A stretch of 55,861 nt of DNA, taken from the NCBI GenBank assembly GCA_002471665.1, contig DKQK01000018.1, positions 4,544-60,404 on the forward strand, in the 5' to 3' direction. Made by a program: the position numbers and the translations under genes. Below are positions 8,183 through 15,676 of the stretch, in pieces. Within the stretch, counting starts at the first letter, position 1. Each line of letters starts with the position of its first letter. Under the pieces are notes generated by a model, which saw nothing but the letters and a program-made list of their open reading frames with translations, did not search any database and had not been told where the DNA came from. This DNA is from Gammaproteobacteria bacterium UBA7310. Lineage in GTDB: Bacteria > Pseudomonadota > Gammaproteobacteria > Pseudomonadales > Ketobacteraceae.

Positions 8183-10195
8183 CTACAGTTGCGCCGCCAG
8201 CTCCGAGCCCTGACGGATGGCCCGTTTGGCATCCAGCTCAGCGGCGACATCAGCGCCACCAATAACATGAACAGTCTTCCCCTGGGCTTGCAGTGCATGG
8301 GCCAGTTCGCGCTGAGGCTCCTGCCCCGCACACACGATGATATTGTCCACCGGCAGGATACGGGGTTGGCCCTTGACCCTGATGTGCAGACCCTCACCAT
8401 CGATACGCTCGTAAGCCACACCGGCAATCATTTCCACATTCTTCTTTTTAAGCTGGGCGCGATGTACCCAGCCGCTGGTTTTACCCAGGTTCTTGCCCAG
8501 TGCAGATTCCTTGCGTTGCAGCAGATACACCTGACGGGGGCTGGGTGCCACCTTGGGCTCCACCAGCGCCGAGCGATGGGCCAGGCGGGTATCCACACCC
8601 CACTCTTCATACCATTGCTGTTGGTCATTAGAGGCATCACTGTGGGTGAGGTACTCACTGACATCAAAACCGATGCCGCCGGCACCGATCACGGCGACGG
8701 ATTTCCCCACCGGTTTCTTATGGGCAATCACGTCCAGGTACGACAGCACTTTGTCATGTTCCACCCCGGGAATACCCGGGGTGCGGGGCACGATACCGGT
8801 GGCTACGATCACTTCGTCGAATCCCTGCAGATCATCGGCTTTCACATAGGTATTCAGTTGCACCTTGACGTTGAATTTTTCCAACAGGGTGGAGAAATAG
8901 CGCAACGTTTCCGCGAAATCCTCCTTACCGGGAATCTGCCTGGCAATATTGAACTGGCCGCCCACCTTGTCATCGGCATCAAACAGCGTCACATCATGAC
9001 CGCGTTCGGCAGCAACGGTGGCCGCGGCCAACCCTGCCGGCCCTGCCCCCACCACCGCCAGTTTCTTTTTATGGAGGGTTGGCAGATAACGCAATTCCGT
9101 TTCATGGCAGGCGCGGGGGTTCACCAGACAACTGGCCCGCTTGTTTTTAAACGTGTGATCCAGGCAAGCCTGATTACAGGCGATGCAGGTATTGATTTCG
9201 TCGGCCTTACCGGCTTCCGCTTTTGCCACAAAGTAGGCATCCGCCAACATGGGCCGGGCCAGGGACACCATATCCGCCTGACCACTGGCAATAATGTCTT
9301 CGGCCAGCTCCGGTGTATTGATCCGGTTACTGGCACACACCGGCACATTGACGGCCTGCTTTAGTTTGGCGGTGGCAAAGGCGAATGCACCCCTCGGCAC
9401 CGAGGTGACGATGGTGGGAATACGGGCTTCATGCCAGCCGATCCCCGTGTTCAGGATGTTGACACCTTCGGCTTCCAGGCACTTGGCCAGGGCTTCCACT
9501 TCCTCCCAGTTCTGGCCACCATCCACCAGGTCCATCAATGAAATCCGGTAAATGATGATGAAGTTGGGGCCCACCGCATTACGCACTGCGCGCACCACTT
9601 CCAAGGGAAAGCGCATACGATTCTCGGCGCTGCCACCCCACTTGTCGGTACGCTGGTTGGTGCGCTGCGCCAGAAACTGATTAATCAGGTAACCTTCAGA
9701 GCCCATAATTTCAATGCCGTCATAACCGGCAAACTGGGCCAGTTCGGCTGCCCGGGCATAATCATCGATGGTGCCCTGCACCTGTCTGGCGCTCATCTTC
9801 GCGGGTTTGAACGGAGTAATGGGCGACTTGATGCCGGAAGGCGAAACACTGTAGGGGGTATAACCATAACGCCCCGCATGGAGCAGCTGCAATGCAATCT
9901 TGCCACCCTCGTTATGAACCTTGGCGGTAACATGCTTGTGCAGCACAGCCGTGACTTTGCTGTTCATACTGGAGCCGTAAGGCAACAGATCGCCGCGCCG
10001 ATTGGGTGAGTAACCTCCGGTGACGATCATGCCCACCCCACCACGGGCCCGCTCGGCAAAATAGTTGGCCAGTTTGTCGATATGGTAGAAGCGATCTTCC
10101 AACCCGGTGTGCATGGACCCCATCAACACACGATTGCGCAAGGTGGTGAAGCCCAGATCCAAAGGCTTCAGCATATTTGGATAATGTTGGTTCAT
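8183..10195 (-). CDS. fadH: 2,4-dienoyl-CoA reductase (NADPH)
   Basis: The 670-residue protein has the full FadH layout: an Old-Yellow-Enzyme FMN barrel (1-330), a 4Fe-4S motif (Cys337, Cys340, Cys344, Cys356), then an FAD/NAD(P)-binding half beginning with VVGAGPAGLAAA (381-392) and a second GAGGIGFD. Tyr169 and His255 sit where the E. coli enzyme has its catalytic Tyr and His. It reduces the 2,4-dienoyl-CoA intermediates that arise when polyunsaturated fatty acids with even-numbered double bonds pass through beta-oxidation. Length matches the E. coli enzyme. It is transcribed alone; a palindrome at 10280-10291, about 85 bases upstream, is shared with the gene at 28516-30030. Confidence 0.95.
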   Translation of the reverse strand: MNQHYPNMLKPLDLGFTTLRNRVLMGSMHTGLEDRFYHIDKLANYFAERARGGVGMIVTGGYSPNRRGDLLPYGSSMNSKVTAVLHKHVTAKVHNEGGKIALQLLHAGRYGYTPYSVSPSGIKSPITPFKPAKMSARQVQGTIDDYARAAELAQFAGYDGIEIMGSEGYLINQFLAQRTNQRTDKWGGSAENRMRFPLEVVRAVRNAVGPNFIIIYRISLMDLVDGGQNWEEVEALAKCLEAEGVNILNTGIGWHEARIPTIVTSVPRGAFAFATAKLKQAVNVPVCASNRINTPELAEDIIASGQADMVSLARPMLADAYFVAKAEAGKADEINTCIACNQACLDHTFKNKRASCLVNPRACHETELRYLPTLHKKKLAVVGAGPAGLAAATVAAERGHDVTLFDADDKVGGQFNIARQIPGKEDFAETLRYFSTLLEKFNVKVQLNTYVKADDLQGFDEVIVATGIVPRTPGIPGVEHDKVLSYLDVIAHKKPVGKSVAVIGAGGIGFDVSEYLTHSDASNDQQQWYEEWGVDTRLAHRSALVEPKVAPSPRQVYLLQRKESALGKNLGKTSGWVHRAQLKKKNVEMIAGVAYERIDGEGLHIRVKGQPRILPVDNIIVCAGQEPQRELAHALQAQGKTVHVIGGADVAAELDAKRAIRQGSELAAQL

Positions 10196-10279
10196 GTTAT
10201 CTCCCTAAACAGGCCGTTCGTGGTTGCTGCTGCAATCCTAGCCCAGCTTGTTCCATTAGGCATTCGGGAATAGTAACCC

Positions 10280-10291
10280 GACTGCACAGTC
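10280..10291. promoter_or_regulatory. Candidate operator GACTGCACAGTC upstream of fadH
   Basis: A 5-2-5 inverted repeat (GACTG-CA-CAGTC) about 85 bases before the fadH start. The identical 12-mer occurs at 30113-30124 at nearly the same distance from the dehydratase-like gene. The shared sequence and geometry suggest one regulator for both; which one is unknown. Confidence 0.5.
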
Positions 10292-10324
10292 TGATTGCCG
10301 TGACTTCGTAGATCGCCCCGCCCA

Positions 10325-10350
10325 CAAAAAAGGCGGCCACTGGCCGCCTT
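10325..10350 (-). terminator. Rho-independent terminator of the thiolase gene
   Basis: AAGGCGGCCA and TGGCCGCCTT form a perfect stem. Read on the minus strand it is followed by TTTTTT, about 25 bases after the thiolase stop. Confidence 0.9.
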
Positions 10351-10372
10351 CTCTGATTCCGCAACAACGTGC

Positions 10373-11653
10373 TTACTTCTCCAGAATCGCCGTCACACCC
10401 TGGCCGCCGGCGGCGCAGATGGAAATCAGGCCGCGACCGGAACCCTTCTCATTAAGCAACTTGGCCAGCGTGTGAATAATACGGCCCCCGGTTGCCGCGA
10501 ACGGGTGGCCCGCCGCTAAAGAAGAACCCTTGATGTTGAGTTTGCTGCGATCGATGCTGCCCAGGGCTTTATCACGGCCCAGGCGCTCTTTACAGAACTT
10601 CTCGTCTTCCCAGGCTTTCAGGGTGTACAGAACCTGCGCCGCAAAGGCTTCGTGAATTTCGTAGAAATCGAAATCCTGCAAGGTGATACCGGCCCGGTCC
10701 AGCATGCGGGGCACGGCATAGGCAGGCGCAATCAACAGGCCTTCTTTCTTGCCCACAAAATCGATGGCAGCGGTTTCACAGAAGGTGATATACGCCAGAA
10801 TCGGCAAACCGCGCTCTTTGGCCCACTCTTCGGTGGCCAGCAGCGCCGTCGACGCGCCATCAGTGAGCGGAGTGGAGTTAGCGGCTGTCATGGTGCCGTT
10901 CTCACGATCAAAGCAGGGCTTCAGGGAGGCCAGTTTTTCCAACGTGGTATCACCACGCAGGTTGTTATCCCGATCCAGGCCCATAAAGGGTGTCATCATG
11001 TCGTCGAAGAAGCCTTCTTCGTAGGCTTTCGCCATGTTCTTGTGGCTGGCAAAGGCCAACTCATCCTGTTCGTTGCGGGGGATATCCCACTCTTTGGCGG
11101 TAATCTGGCAGTGATCACCCATGGCCAGGCCCGTGCGCGGCTCTGAATTTGCAGGGATCAGGGGCATCAGATGCTTGGGACGAATCTTGGCGATCAGTTT
11201 CAGGCGATCCTGATTGGTTTTCGCGCGGTTCAGATCCAGCAGAATCTTGCGCAAACCTTCGCTGACGCCGATGGGGGCATCCGAGGTGGTATCCACACCA
11301 CAGGCAATCCCCACATCGATCTGCCCCAGGGCAATCTTGTTGGCCACCAGAATAGCGGCTTCCAAACCGGTGCCGCAGGCCTGCTGGATATCGTAGCAAG
11401 GGGTTTCCGGCGCCAGTTGGGTGCTCAATACGGATTCACGTACCAGGTTGAAGTCACGGGAATGCTTCATTACCGCGCCACCCACGACTTCGCCCATCAG
11501 TTCGCCCGCCAGGTTGTAACGATCCACCAGACCGTTCAGGGCGGCGGTCAACATATCCTGGTTACTGGCATAGGAATAGGCCGTATTGGAACGGGCGAAA
11601 GGAATTCGGTTACCACCAACAATGGCTACTTTACGAACATTATCTACTTTCAT
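10373..11653 (-). CDS. Acetyl-CoA C-acyltransferase (FadI-like 3-ketoacyl-CoA thiolase)
   Basis: A 426-residue thiolase with nucleophile Cys93 (QQACGTGLEA), the HEAFA block, His383 (GHPFAATGGR) and the acid/base Cys413 (CAAGGQG). It cleaves 3-ketoacyl-CoA with CoA to acetyl-CoA and a shortened acyl-CoA, the last step of beta-oxidation, or runs in reverse. Length and sequence resemble FadI and its Pseudomonas paralogues. The gene is divergent from a large FabG, as in pseudomonads, where thiolase, large FabG and AraC regulator are also neighbours (from memory). It is monocistronic with a strong terminator. The start is supported by AGGA about nine bases upstream. Substrate chain length is not readable. 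Confidence 0.93.
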   Translation of the reverse strand: MKVDNVRKVAIVGGNRIPFARSNTAYSYASNQDMLTAALNGLVDRYNLAGELMGEVVGGAVMKHSRDFNLVRESVLSTQLAPETPCYDIQQACGTGLEAAILVANKIALGQIDVGIACGVDTTSDAPIGVSEGLRKILLDLNRAKTNQDRLKLIAKIRPKHLMPLIPANSEPRTGLAMGDHCQITAKEWDIPRNEQDELAFASHKNMAKAYEEGFFDDMMTPFMGLDRDNNLRGDTTLEKLASLKPCFDRENGTMTAANSTPLTDGASTALLATEEWAKERGLPILAYITFCETAAIDFVGKKEGLLIAPAYAVPRMLDRAGITLQDFDFYEIHEAFAAQVLYTLKAWEDEKFCKERLGRDKALGSIDRSKLNIKGSSLAAGHPFAATGGRIIHTLAKLLNEKGSGRGLISICAAGGQGVTAILEK

Positions 11654-11984
11654 GAATGACGTCCTGTTGAATGCGCTCCCCAGACAGGGAGCATAACGTA
11701 TTGAGTTGCTTACAATTTAAGAAATTGCATTGGGCTGCAAACGGCTCCGGGCCGGCGTCAACGTACGCAAACTTCGTGGGAGGCTAGTCTACCGGGACTA
11801 TACTGTCTCGCATTGGCACAACTGACCAGCGGGCTCTTTACCCGGGTCAATTTAAATTTCAATGCAACTCCTTTAATATACGGGCCGACTACCGAACCGT
11901 ACGGTGCACGCGTCGTTGTACGATTGCGCACCGCAACGGCCCGAAACTATATCACACAACGCACAAACACACAGGATCTGACCA
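11654..11984. other. Divergent promoter region between thiolase and large fabG
   Basis: This 331-base gap holds no gene I can support. It must contain two divergent promoters. On the thiolase side there is a hairpin GCTCCC-CAGACA-GGGAGC (11675-11692) in the 5' leader. Near the middle GACTATACTGTC (11796-11807) matches 9 of 12 positions of the palindrome found before fadH. On the fabG side TTTAATATA (about 11871-11879) is a possible -10 region. An open frame crossing 11813-12151 looks like an out-of-frame shadow. Confidence 0.6.
11675..11692 (-). promoter_or_regulatory. Hairpin in the thiolase 5' leader
   Basis: GCTCCC (11675-11680) and GGGAGC (11687-11692) pair across CAGACA, some 22 bases upstream of the thiolase ATG and just before its ribosome binding site. 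It could influence mRNA stability or translation, or be chance. Confidence 0.35.
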
Positions 11985-13409
11985 ATGGCCGATGTTTACG
12001 AATCCATGCTCAGCAGCAACGTTGGACGTTCTCTTCTTTCTTCTCTGAACCTGCCCGTTCCAACCCAACTGGAACGCCACTCCCAGGCTCAAACTTCTTT
12101 TGTCACCGGGAACGTTCTGGTTGGTGCTGCCCCGGGCGGTCGAATGGTTGAATCTATCGCCAGCACGCTCAAAGGCAGCAACGCCACAGTACAAACACCC
12201 AACAACGGCAGTGCTCAGGACGAAATCAAAGCCGCCGGTGAGAAAGCGGAGCTGACGCTCACTGCGGTGGACTCCTCCGCGGAAGCCGCCAAATTCAAAG
12301 CACTGGTGTTCGATGCCACCGGCATTGAAAACAGCCAGCAAACCCGCGAACTGTACAACTTTTTTCACCCGGTGATACGTAAGCTCAACGAGTGCGCCCG
12401 GGTGGTGGTAATCGGCCTGCCGCCGGAATCCTGCAAATCCAACCCCAGTCAACAGATTGCCCAGCGCTCACTGGAAGGCTTTGTTCGTTCTGTCGCCAAG
12501 GAAATCGGTAAGAAAGGCGCCACCTGCAACCTGGTGTACGTAGCCAAGCAGGCAGAAAAAGCCGCTGAATCCGCGCTGCGCTTCTTCCTGTCGCCCAAAT
12601 CAGCGTTTGTGGACGCCCAGGTTCTGCGGGTGAGCAAAGCCAAAGCCGCGGAAGCGGAATTCAATTGGAACCAACCACTGAAAGATAAAGTGGTACTGGT
12701 GACCGGTGCGTCACGCGGTATCGGTGAGGCCATCGCCGGTGTTATGGCACGGGATGGCGCCAAGGTGGTGTGCCTGGATGTGCCGCAGGCCCAAGAGGAT
12801 CTGCAGAAAGTGGCGGACCGTCTGAACGGCGGCCTGATCGCCATAGACATCACCGACCCCAAAGCCCCGGACACCATCGCCGCCACACTGAAAGCCGAAT
12901 ACGGTGGTGTGGATGTAGTGGTACACAACGCCGGTGTGACCCGGGATAAAACCCTGGGCGGCATGCCGGATAAGTTCTGGGATATGGTCATCGACATCAA
13001 TCTGTCCGCCGAAGAGCGCATCAATGATGCCCTGCTGAACCAGGAAGTGCTGAAGGAAGGCGGTCGCATCGTTTGCGTATCCTCCATGAGCGGTATCGCC
13101 GGTAACTTCGGCCAGTCCAACTACGCGGTATCCAAAGCCGGTGTCATCGGCATGGTGGACGCCTACGCGCCGATCCTGGCCAAGAAAGACATCACCATCA
13201 ACGCCGTAGCCCCTGGTTTCATTGAAACCCAGATGACCGCGGCGATTCCTTTCGCAACCCGCGAAGCCGGCCGCCGATTGAACTCCCTGAAACAGGGTGG
13301 ACAACCGGTGGATGTGGCTGAAGCCATCGCCTTCTATGCCAGCCCGGCCTCCGCCGGTGTCAACGGCAACACCATCCGGGTGTGTGGCCAGAACCTGCTG
13401 GGTGCCTGA
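11985..13409 (+). CDS. High-molecular-weight 3-oxoacyl reductase (FabG4 type)
   Basis: The 474-residue protein is about twice the length of ordinary FabG. Residues 1-215 form the flavodoxin-like N-terminal half typical of HMW FabG (no intact cofactor loop). Residues 233-474 are a complete ketoreductase with TGASRGIG (240-247), HNAGVTRD (314-321), catalytic Ser367, Tyr380 and Lys384, and a C-terminal G-N-T-I-R-V-C-G-Q end. HMW FabG enzymes reduce 3-oxoacyl-CoA/ACP, and mycobacterial FabG4 prefers NADH. Divergence from a thiolase suggests a role in acyl-CoA turnover, reverse beta-oxidation or (R)-3-hydroxyacyl supply together with the MaoC enzyme at 14696. The start follows AGGAT. Confidence 0.93.
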   Translation: MADVYESMLSSNVGRSLLSSLNLPVPTQLERHSQAQTSFVTGNVLVGAAPGGRMVESIASTLKGSNATVQTPNNGSAQDEIKAAGEKAELTLTAVDSSAEAAKFKALVFDATGIENSQQTRELYNFFHPVIRKLNECARVVVIGLPPESCKSNPSQQIAQRSLEGFVRSVAKEIGKKGATCNLVYVAKQAEKAAESALRFFLSPKSAFVDAQVLRVSKAKAAEAEFNWNQPLKDKVVLVTGASRGIGEAIAGVMARDGAKVVCLDVPQAQEDLQKVADRLNGGLIAIDITDPKAPDTIAATLKAEYGGVDVVVHNAGVTRDKTLGGMPDKFWDMVIDINLSAEERINDALLNQEVLKEGGRIVCVSSMSGIAGNFGQSNYAVSKAGVIGMVDAYAPILAKKDITINAVAPGFIETQMTAAIPFATREAGRRLNSLKQGGQPVDVAEAIAFYASPASAGVNGNTIRVCGQNLLGA

Positions 13410-13417
13410 TCCGGCAA

Positions 13418-13458
13418 CCACAAAAAAAGCCGGCGCTTGAAGCCGGCTTTTTTTGTGG
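13418..13458. terminator. Bidirectional terminator
   Basis: CCACAAAAAAAGCCGGC (13418-13434) and its exact complement (13442-13458) flank GCTTGAA. The GC core plus A/T tracts give T-runs on both strands, ending both the large fabG and the convergent AraC gene. Confidence 0.93.
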
Positions 13459-13465
13459 TGCTGAA

Positions 13466-14464
13466 TTATTTCTGTTTGGCTTTACGATATTCCACCGGAG
13501 TCTGCCCCACCCAGCGTTTGAACGCCCGGTAGAACGTACTGGGTTCGGAAAACCCGGTCAGATACACAATCTCATCAATGGATTCGTCGGTTCTGGCCAA
13601 CAGCTTTTTGGCCAGGTTGCAGCGATAATCCGCCAGCAGCTGATTAAAATTGGTGTCCACCTCCGCCAGCTTGGTACGCAGGCTGCGGGGTTTGATCTGC
13701 AAACGCTCGGCAACGGTTTCCAGATTGGCGTTGCCGGATTCCAGCAGTTCCCCGATCAGGCGGTTTACCTTGGCAATGAAATCCTGCTTTTCCAGTTTCG
13801 CCACATGCTCATTGGCCAACTGCTCATGCAGTTTCAGCAGCTCGGGTTCTGCATGGCTGGACGCCACATTCAGGCTGTCGGCGGTAAAATAAATCCGGTT
13901 ACCGGCCTGCTCAAATTTTACCGGGCAGGGAAACACCCGCTTATACTCCTGGGGATTGTCCCCCATGGCGTGTTCAAAATGGATTTCCAGAGGCTGAAAG
14001 GCCCCTTCAGTGACGTAATCGAAAAACTTCAACACGGCGATCACCACACATTCAGTAAGGTGCCGGAACCCACCGGTAAAGCTGATATTCCCCACATACA
14101 GGCCGATTTCGTCCTCTTCCAGAGTTGCGTTAACCGCATCACTGAGCAGCCGCTGGTAGCTCAGCGCGCGCTTTAAGCCCTCGCCAAAGGTTTCGCTGCT
14201 GAGGAACAGGTATTCCAGCACTTGACCTTTGAATACCGGGATTTTTTCCCCCAGATGCAGGCCGATATCCGGATCATTGCTGACTTCTTCAATCACCGTC
14301 CAGAACAGGTTTTGGGCAGAATGGGGGGTGCGCAGGTCTTTTTCGTCAAGCTGTTCATGCTTTAAGCCTATACGCTGCAAAACCACTGCGGCATCAATGC
14401 CTAAATCCTGCATAGCCTGGTAGGCGAGCCGAACCAGCACTCCAGAATCGGTGAAATCGCCCAT
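13466..14464 (-). CDS. AraC-family transcriptional regulator
   Basis: The 332-residue protein has an N-terminal ligand-binding domain of the OruR/arabinose-binding type (about 20-210) and a C-terminal double helix-turn-helix (about 235-332) with LRTKLAEVDTNFNQLL and the family signature LTGFSEPSTFYRAFKRW. It is cytoplasmic and probably controls neighbouring acyl-CoA genes (thiolase, large FabG, MaoC), since this grouping recurs in pseudomonads (from memory). An inverted repeat AATCCG-N8-CGGATT lies about 50 bases upstream and could be its own operator. The ligand may be a fatty acid or acyl-CoA derivative; this is inference. Confidence 0.9.
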   Translation of the reverse strand: MGDFTDSGVLVRLAYQAMQDLGIDAAVVLQRIGLKHEQLDEKDLRTPHSAQNLFWTVIEEVSNDPDIGLHLGEKIPVFKGQVLEYLFLSSETFGEGLKRALSYQRLLSDAVNATLEEDEIGLYVGNISFTGGFRHLTECVVIAVLKFFDYVTEGAFQPLEIHFEHAMGDNPQEYKRVFPCPVKFEQAGNRIYFTADSLNVASSHAEPELLKLHEQLANEHVAKLEKQDFIAKVNRLIGELLESGNANLETVAERLQIKPRSLRTKLAEVDTNFNQLLADYRCNLAKKLLARTDESIDEIVYLTGFSEPSTFYRAFKRWVGQTPVEYRKAKQK

Positions 14465-14510
14465 GGATTACCTTCTGTTAGGGAAAAAATCAGGAAATTA
14501 ACTGCATGAA

Positions 14511-14530
14511 AATCCGAATAAAACCGGATT
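14511..14530. promoter_or_regulatory. Inverted repeat AATCCG-N8-CGGATT
   Basis: Perfect 6-base arms around AATAAAAC, in the 231-base gap between the divergent AraC and MaoC genes, about 47 bases before the AraC start. A plausible operator; the regulator is unknown. Confidence 0.4.
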
Positions 14531-14695
14531 AATGCCGTCAATGATAGACACCACCGCCCGCAAAGACAATAGCGTCTCTGCGGCCAATTGACTGCAATGA
14601 CCATTAACAGTGCCCGCCTGGGCAATTACGCAGTACAATCAGGCCGCTACAATCGTAGAAATCTAAACTCAGGAATCTCAACACAGGATCGATTG

Positions 14696-15556
14696 ATGAT
14701 GGCAACCATAGAACTCGAGAAACCACCCTCTACCATGAGCCTCTACTACCGGGCGGTGACCTCCAAAAAGCCTGGCAAAATGCAAGGTGATACCCTGCCC
14801 ACCATCAAAGCCCACCTGCGCGATGTGACCGCCGACCTGGGCAAGCTGGCAGAGTATCGCAACGTGTGTGGATTCCCGGTTTCCGGTAGCCTGCCGGTGA
14901 CCTACCCACATATCCTGGCGTTCCCGTTGCACATGGAAATTCTGGTGAACCCACTGTTCCCGTTCCCACTGCTGGGATTGGTTCATGTGCGCAACGAGAT
15001 CACCCAGTACCGCGCCATCGGCAACCAGGAAGCCATGGACATCGAATGTGAGCTGGTGGGGCCTGACGAAGTGGGCAAGGGGCTGGAGTTCAGCATCATT
15101 ACCCGCGTCAGCGTGGAAGGCAAACTGGTATGGGAGAGCGTCAGCACCAACCTGTTCCGCACCAAAACCAGCGTGGAAGACAAAAAAGACAAGAAAGAGG
15201 ACACGTTCTCCGCCGACAACATGGATTACTGGTCGGTACCCGACAACATCGGCCGCCGCTACGCCAAGGTATCCGGCGATTCCAACCTGATTCACCTCTA
15301 TGCCGTCACCGCCAAACTGTTCGGCTTCAAGCGTCACATTGCCCACGGCATGTGGAGCAAGGCCCGTGCCCTGGGTGCCCTGGAAGAGCAGCTGCCGAAA
15401 GGCCCCTTCAAAGTGTCGGTGGCGTTCAAGTTGCCGGTATTCCTGCCGGCCAAAGTCCAGTTCCAGTACGCCAATACCGGTGACACCGTGGAATTTCGGA
15501 TCAAAGACCAGAATGGCGAAAAGCCTCATCTGTCCGGTCAGATCCAGAGCCTCTAG
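14696..15556 (+). CDS. MaoC-like (R)-specific enoyl-CoA hydratase
   Basis: A 286-residue double-hotdog protein. The C-terminal half has the hydratase-2 signature D-S-N-L-I-H-L-Y (Asp and His catalytic) followed by the helix FGFKRHIAHGMWSKA. The N-terminal half is the degenerate hotdog seen in two-domain MaoC proteins. It would hydrate trans-2-enoyl-CoA to (R)-3-hydroxyacyl-CoA, linking beta-oxidation or fatty-acid synthesis to (R)-hydroxyacyl products that the large FabG can also handle. The frame is open from a TTG at 14588, but homology begins at the ATG pair 14696/14699, which has AGGAT upstream, so I chose 14696. A hairpin follows the stop. Confidence 0.9.
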   Translation: MMATIELEKPPSTMSLYYRAVTSKKPGKMQGDTLPTIKAHLRDVTADLGKLAEYRNVCGFPVSGSLPVTYPHILAFPLHMEILVNPLFPFPLLGLVHVRNEITQYRAIGNQEAMDIECELVGPDEVGKGLEFSIITRVSVEGKLVWESVSTNLFRTKTSVEDKKDKKEDTFSADNMDYWSVPDNIGRRYAKVSGDSNLIHLYAVTAKLFGFKRHIAHGMWSKARALGALEEQLPKGPFKVSVAFKLPVFLPAKVQFQYANTGDTVEFRIKDQNGEKPHLSGQIQSL

Positions 15557-15566
15557 TGATTAGCGG

Positions 15567-15595
15567 GCGTGGCTCAGGAAGCGCCTGAGCCACGC
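15567..15595 (+). terminator. Hairpin downstream of the MaoC gene
   Basis: GCGTGGCTCAGG and CCTGAGCCACGC form a perfect 12-base stem around AAGCG. The T-tract is weak. A GTG inside this hairpin opens the next frame, which is one reason to place the next start at 15677. Confidence 0.65.
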
Positions 15596-15676
15596 TGCCC
15601 TGCCTTCCACAGCCCTTTCCTCTTGCCAACCGCAGCGGTACCATGGCCCTTTGACACTGTGCTTAAAACGGATTCC

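Noticed and set aside
8117..9364. Long plus-strand frame opposite fadH
   Set aside because: Shadow of the fadH coding frame; no recognisable domain and no start signal.
11796..11807. GACTATACTGTC as a third copy of the same operator in the thiolase/fabG gap
   Set aside because: Only 9 of 12 positions match and symmetry is poor, so I do not list it as a site.
15569..15676. Longer start for the FAN1-like gene
   Set aside because: The GTG at 15569 is inside the MaoC terminator hairpin, and the extra 36 residues are not needed for the family length.
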